A stretch of DNA of 64,000 nt from Petaurus breviceps papuanus. Taxonomy: Eukaryota > Chordata > Mammalia > Diprotodontia > Petauridae. Below, piece by piece: positions 59,097 through 64,000 of the stretch; the stretch's first letter is position 1; each line of letters starts with the position of its first letter. The stretch is taken from the NCBI GenBank assembly GCA_028583685.1, contig JAMXIF010000032.1, positions 8,516,756 to 8,580,755 of the forward strand. Reading direction: 5' to 3'. The notes under the pieces were generated by a model. The model did no database searches, had not been told where the DNA came from, and saw only the letters and a list, made by a program, of their open reading frames with translations. Both the position numbers and the translations under genes were made by a program.

Positions 59097-59432
59097 GGGA
59101 ATGACATACACACTAAATAGGGTATCTCACCCTACAGGAGAGTGGGGGAGGAAGAGGATGAGAGGGGGCATAATGGAAGGGAGGGCAGGCTTGGGGGGGA
59201 GGGAAGTTGGAAGCACCCACTTTTGAAAAGGGACGGGATCAAAGTAGAGAACAGAACAAGTGGGATGTGGGATAGGAGGCAGGGAAATATAGTCAGTCTT
59301 TTACAATATATCTACTATGTTAATGTTTTGCATTAGCCACACATGTACAGCCTATACTGAACTGCTTATCTTCCTAGTAAGGGTGGGTGACAAGGGAGGA
59401 AGGGAATGAATCTGGAATTGAAAGTTTTAAAA

Positions 59433-59437
59433 ATCAA

Positions 59438-59484
<47 letters not shown>

Positions 59485-59485
59485 C
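59433..59485. repeat. (TA)n/(TG)n microsatellite in HAL1
   Basis: A short TA/TG motif in the 32.5-kb copy (near 34830-34845) is expanded here to about 50 nt. Confidence 0.9.
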
Positions 59486-60214
59486 TATTATTAATACCAT
59501 CTTACTTGTAATTAGGAAATAAGATATACAGGCACTGGGGCATAGAGATCCACTGGAAAAGTTGAAAGGGATATGGGAGAAAATGTGGGAGAGAGCAGAT
59601 TGGAGGAGGGGATATTCTGTGGGACTGCTATTTTGGGGTGGTGGGTAGGGGAAAAACGGGTAGAAAATTTGTAACTCAAAATCTGGCAGAAACGAATGAT
59701 GTAAATCAGAAGTTAATAAAGCATTAAAAAAAACCCCAGTTTTTATTTACACACAGCACTTGGAAGCCTTTTCATTCCCACACACAATGCCCTTTCATTC
59801 AATCTGTATTCTAAACTAGTCCCTGATTTTTGTCCCGGCTTCTCCTCCCTCCCTATATTGGAACCAACTATCACCTGTTTGCCTGTGCCCTCTTTCCCAT
59901 CTCTGCTTACTGAAATCCTTTTGCTTAAATACCCAGTTCAGGTTTGGGCTATCTCGTTTGTGAAGTTTTCACTAATGTCCACTACCAAATCAAAGTGATG
60001 ATGCTCTCATATTTTCCTGAAGTACTTTGTACTTCTTTTCTTCAGCCATATTCTATCTTGTATTCTATTTGTGTATGTGTATTATTCTCTGCCTCCCTCC
60101 CCCCCTCCCCATTAGATTGTAAATTTCTTGAGGGAAGGGATTTTGTGTTTTGCTTTGAATAGCAAGTACTTAGCACCTAGGTACTTAATAAATATTTGAA
60201 CAATTCTGTGAATA

Positions 60215-60490
60215 TTTGTGTAGTGTACACTGTGTCCTCAGAGGTTTGGGTATTGTGAGGGCTATAAAACATGACTTCTGCTCTTGAAGAGCCTGCAGTC
60301 CGATTGAGAAGACAAGACTCACATACAAGAAAGAGTTGGAGAGCATTACACACTAAAAATATTATCAGATACTAAACTGCGTGTGGTATGAACAAATATG
60401 TCTCAGAACACAAGGAGAAATTGATGTCAACTTTCGCAGTCAAGGAGACTTTACAGGAGGAGGCGGGACATGACTTGGTCCTAAAGATTA
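60215..60490 (-). mobile_element. L2 3' end, antisense
   Basis: 'cttgaagagcctgcagtccg' and 'caaggagactttacaggagg' are in antisense L2 order. It abuts the sense L2 tail. Confidence 0.6.
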
Positions 60491-60794
60491 GGCAGCATTG
60501 TTGTCAGGGACAATATTTACTCTTTTGAATTTAACTGATTATGTTTGTCTAAAGCTCGAGTACTTCAGATCATAGCATAGTCTCAGTCATCACCATATGG
60601 CTTAGTAGGACACTTGTACAAGCATGTACTGGTTAGTGGGTGTCTGTGGCAACATATAGAACATGCTTGGACATCTTCTAGATTGATTCTTAGAATTGGC
60701 CTGCTTGTACTAATTGGACATTTTGTTGTGCCCTGCGTCCTGGTAGCTATCACAATGCCTTCATTCCTAGTCTAATTGAGGGCATTTTTAGAAG

Positions 60795-61270
60795 CACTAT
60801 GGTATTGAAAAGAACATTAGATGGGAAATCAGAAAACACAGTTTCAAATTCCAGCTCTATTGCCAATATCTAGTGACAATGGGCAGTCATTCTTAAGAGG
60901 CAAGTAGGTAATTCAGTGGGTAAAGTGCTGGGCCTGGAGTCCAGAAGGCCTGAGCTTAATTCTGATCTCAAATGCTTACCAGCTATGTGTGACCTTGAGC
61001 AAGACATTTAATCTCTACCTCAGTTTCCTCAACTATAAAGTGGGGATAATAACCCTAACTCTCAGGGTTATTGTGAGAATCAAATGACATAATATTTGTA
61101 AAGTACTTAGCATAGTGTCTAAGTACTTAATAACTGCTTATTTCCTTCTCTCCCTTCTTCTCCAAACCTCAGTTTCCCCACTTATAAAATGAACCTGGTG
61201 GTAGTACTCTTACTTCACAGAGTGGTTCTAAGGATCAAATGAGATAATGTATATGAAAGAGCTTTGTAAC
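60795..61270 (+). mobile_element. MIR split by a MAR1-type SINE
   Basis: The left part 60795-60893 ends 'caatgggcagtcattctt'. The MIR resumes at about 61146 with 'aacctcagtttccccactta', 'ggttctaaggatcaaatgag' and 'gaaagagctttgtaactga'. Confidence 0.75.
60894..61145 (+). mobile_element. MAR1-type SINE inside MIR
   Basis: 'aggcaagtaggtaattcagt', 'gcctggagtccagaaggcct', 'cctcagtttcctcaactata', 'gggttattgtgagaatcaaa' and 'agtacttaataactgcttat'. The host MIR continues on both sides. Confidence 0.8.
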
Positions 61271-62790
61271 TGAAGTCTCATCCAACTAGAAGTGTAGGAT
61301 CTACTTTTGTTTATGTCTGATAACACAAGGGAAGATCTCTGATTTATGTGGAAAATAATGTAGTTGGAAGAGAATTTGAAGGAGGGGAGTTTTGATCATA
61401 TTGCTGTGCAGAAGGTTCTGTGTACTACCCCAAAAGAAACATTTTCCCAGTTTTGTCCTTGGCAGACAATATTTGGAGGCCAAAGACACAACTTTCAAAA
61501 CTTAGGAGCTCACAGTTGTCAGAGGAATGCTTCAAGCCCAATTCTCTGGTTTCACAGACATTTTCACTTATTCTCTTTTGCCTGAAATTTGAATAATTAA
61601 TTTAAAATATTTTAGTTACCTCAGTCTCCTGGTTTTACCAGGAACAGTTTAGCCAAATCTGAGAGAGATACTGGAACCCATTTTTGTGTTGAAGTTCCTG
61701 GATTGTCCTTTGAGTTGATGATTTATACTAGTAATGTCAGACTTGAGAGGGTTGAAGTAGAACAACTGGCCTGAACTAGATTAAAATAAAATTGGAAAAT
61801 GTTTAACAAAACAAAAATAATAAATAATGAAAATAAAAAATACAACAATGTTAATTTTCTAAGTCATTATGCTGCTGGCAGGGATTCTTTCTATTTGAGT
61901 TTGACACAGCTGATTTGCACCACGTTAATATGAGTTTCATTTCCATTTGGTTTTTGAGCTAATCTCACCAGATAGATTGCTTTTTGGTACTTTTTCGTCT
62001 CTTTTATTACTGAAACTTAAATACATAATAAGAAAAGGAAAAATAAGATGTCATGTGCATAGCAGAATGTAAGAGGGGATTTAAAGTATATATCCATTTG
62101 AAGAAAACTTATATAATAAATACTATGCTTTGTGTTGAAAGCTGTCCATCTTTTCTTTGCTTCCTTGTTAGTTTTCTTTTGTTCTCTGCTGTTGTGAAGC
62201 CAAGCACAAGCAGCTTTCCAGAGGACTGCTTCTGTGAACAGCTTCAAGGTTCTGTTTACATAGTATAGTGAGCTCTCTATTTATTCAGCAATAAATTGAG
62301 GCAAAACATTCACAGAAACCAAAAGTACAGCATTTACAGTGTTATGACATGACAACTTATCGCTAAAATGGCCACATAGTTTTCATCAAAGTACAATCAT
62401 TTAGTAAGTCCTTAATTCAATTATCCTTAAGGAGGCCTTAATGGACACAAAGTACAAAGGTCAGAGTTCTCCACCCCTAGGTCACATTGGCTTAATCTTT
62501 AAATCAAAAAGTCGTCTTCTTAATTGGAGAAGTCTTTAACTCAATGTAAAGGTCAAAGTTCTTCACCCCTACAGCCACAGTAAATCATGAGCTTCTCAGT
62601 TTGCTCTATCCACAGCATGACCTAGTTGCCTCATAGCTTTTGTTGACTATTGACAAAAAAAAATTTATGACTTTCACTATCAGTCTAATAAAGGTATAGT
62701 TCATTTTTTCCTGCTTTTTTTATTTTTTGGTTGTTGCTATTGACATATTAGGCCATATTAAGAATGTACTTTGTACTCAATACAGTCAAA
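61271..62790. other. Unrecognised intronic sequence
   Basis: No exon or named repeat. The frame at 61364-61585 has no similarity or splice support. Confidence 0.4.
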
Positions 62791-63125
62791 TATAGTACCA
62801 TGCCAGGTCCTGAGGAGAATGTAAAGGAAACGTAGGGCATGATTCCTCCCCTCCAAGAGTTTACATTCCAGTTGTGGAATCAGGACACATACTTATGAGT
62901 GCTTTAATTAAGCATAATTGAATGGTTCAGATAGTAATTGCTGTAAGTCCATAGAAGGGAGAGGTCATTGTGGAATAGAATAGTTAGAAAAGACTGGCTT
63001 TATGGAGGAGGCAAACTGTGGAAAATGGATAGGACTGAAATAGGTAGATTGGAAGGATAATGGTATGGCAGGCAGAAGGGAAAACATGAACAAAGGCTTC
63101 ATGTCTAACATAAGCACAGTATGTT
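62790..63125 (-). mobile_element. L2 3' end, antisense
   Basis: 'catgccaggtcctgaggaga', 'cctccaagagtttacattcc', 'actggctttatggaggaggc' and 'aaacatgaacaaaggcttca' are in antisense L2 order. Confidence 0.75.
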
Positions 63126-63298
63126 CCTGGAACAGTAATCAGATGAAGATGATCTTGTGATCACTCATTTGTTCTTGCGTTAGTGTCATACCCCAAATTA
63201 AGAGCTGAGCTGCTTGATACTCATTAGAGTGAACTATGAAATTGTTGGGAATCTAAACAAAAGCATATATTACCCATGGATGAACACTCCTGTTCTAT

Positions 63299-63445
63299 TT
63301 TTTTTTTTGGAGGGCAGTTGGGGTTAAGTGACTTGCCCAAAGTCACACAGCTACTAAGTGTGTCAAGTATCTGAGGTCAGATTTGAACTCAGGTCCTTCT
63401 GACTCCAGGGCCAGTGCTGTATTTACTGCACCACCTAGCCGCCCC
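63299..63445 (-). mobile_element. WSINE-type SINE, antisense
   Basis: A T run, 'gttggggttaagtgacttgc', 'gatttgaactcaggtccttc' and 'caccacctagccgcccc'. It is flanked by ctgttcta at 63290-63297 and 63447-63454. Confidence 0.92.
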
Positions 63446-64000
63446 GCTGTTCTACTTCTTTACAAACGACTTCTTCAAGTGTGAGATTTATTGTTTTCTG
63501 TTTACTACATTCACTTAACTGAAAGCTGTTCTTTTTTAGAGAGCCAGCACTTAATTCATAAAAGTACATCCCTACTAAAAGGGAAAAGATCAGACTATTA
63601 TAGGTTCTAAATTTTGTATAAGTTATGTGCCAGAGAAAATGTTAAATCTGCTAATATTCCAAATTTCACAGTTGTTGTGAGGTGTGTTCTGCAGCTATTC
63701 TTTTTATGGTTTTTGATAGAAAGCTTTCTTTGTACCACAAGCCATATTTGGATTGAGAATTGACCAAGCTGGTGATCCTCAGATAACTCATCAGCAGATC
63801 AAGTCATCAATCCTTGTATTCATTCCTGTGTTTGTGTCCTTAACCTTCCATGTGATGGTTCACATTTGTAAAGTACTTTAGAGTTAGAACTCTTTTCATT
63901 AAAGAGCTACCACCAATGTACTTGAAGGCACAGTATCCTAAGAATATTCTGAAACACAGAGCTTTGAGTGACCTGCTTACTAAATTCATTGTGGAGCCAA

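Larger units (their letters stand above)
58379..59736 (+). mobile_element. HAL1 (half-L1), 5'-truncated, with assembly gap
   Basis: It begins within the ORF1 C-terminus (PAKLSIMFQGKI, a stop in place of W, then SFSGIEDFQAFLLKKPELNR) and ends ORF1 at the same REA-stop as the 32.5-kb copy. The same purine-rich 3' region and A tail follow. It is flanked by cagtatttatttacac (58363-58378) and cagtttttatttacac (59737-59752). A 100-N gap lies at 58997-59096. The 3' part contains an expanded TA/TG tract at 59433-59485. Confidence 0.9.
58130..60205 (+). mobile_element. L2 3' half, split by HAL1
   Basis: The left part at 58130-58362 ('cctcctaactggtctcactg', 'agatctcaccatgctacttc', 'aatctggttgcaacctacct') continues at 59753-60205 ('agtactttgtacttcttttc', 'cccattagattgtaaatttc', 'cttaataaatatttgaac'). 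Between them lies the HAL1. Confidence 0.85.
22050..64000 (+). other. CLEC16A: CLEC16A long downstream intron (5' part)
   Basis: From the donor gtaagc to the window end I could not find the next exon, expected to continue VPG-FAVAQCINQ. The human gene is also known to have very long introns near its 3' end. Without splicing the frame runs on for about 42 codons and stops at 22178-22180. The content is repeats, microsatellites, two 100-N gaps and long unique stretches. A small exon hidden in a gap or missed by eye remains possible. Confidence 0.7.

Overview
The window is vertebrate nuclear DNA, almost certainly from a marsupial and probably an Australian one. It is AT-rich, has no dense coding, and carries many tRNA-derived SINEs of the WSINE/MAR type (A-box-like 'ggtggcgcagtgagta', B-box-like 'gagttcaaatcc'). 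Around them are old MIR/THER, L2, L3/CR1, L1 and half-L1 (HAL1) copies. Family names are recognised by eye and from memory; no search was run.

One host gene is supported: CLEC16A, on the + strand. Three internal exons near its 3' end lie at 17377-17528, 19467-19671 and 21882-22049. They splice in frame into an uninterrupted 174-codon stretch that closely matches the C-terminal region of human CLEC16A as I recall it. Everything else reads as intron: the end of the upstream intron (1-17376), two short introns, and about 42 kb of a long downstream intron (22050-64000) in which I could not find the next constitutive exon.

Layout. 1-3.3 kb: two L1 3' ends and unrecognised DNA. 3.3-8.7 kb: AT-rich unique sequence with MIR, an inverted SINE pair and L2 scraps. 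8.7-10.0 kb: an antisense L3/CR1 hit by three SINEs. 11-15.2 kb: antisense L2, then a long antisense L1 split by a MIR and holding a perfect 23-bp hairpin. 17-23 kb: the CLEC16A exons, with L3, MIR and SINE in the introns. 26-28.5 kb: a mariner-like MITE split by an L1, then L2 and MIR. 29.4-30.3 and 54.4-55.4 kb: two copies of one hAT + L2-like composite. 32.3-35.2 kb: a 7SL RNA retrocopy split by an apparently full-length HAL1. 35-49 kb: mostly unique intron with SINEs, microsatellites and one assembly gap. 49.7-52 kb: a long sense L2. 58.1-60.2 kb: another L2 split by a second HAL1 that contains a second assembly gap. 60-64 kb: L2, nested SINEs and unique DNA.

No viral element, CRISPR array or prokaryotic gene was seen. 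The most interesting signals are nested insertions readable from their target-site duplications, a two-copy HAL1 family, and an apparent assembly chimera at the second gap. Exon 21882-22049 is symmetric (phase 1-1) with a weak acceptor, so it is a candidate cassette exon.
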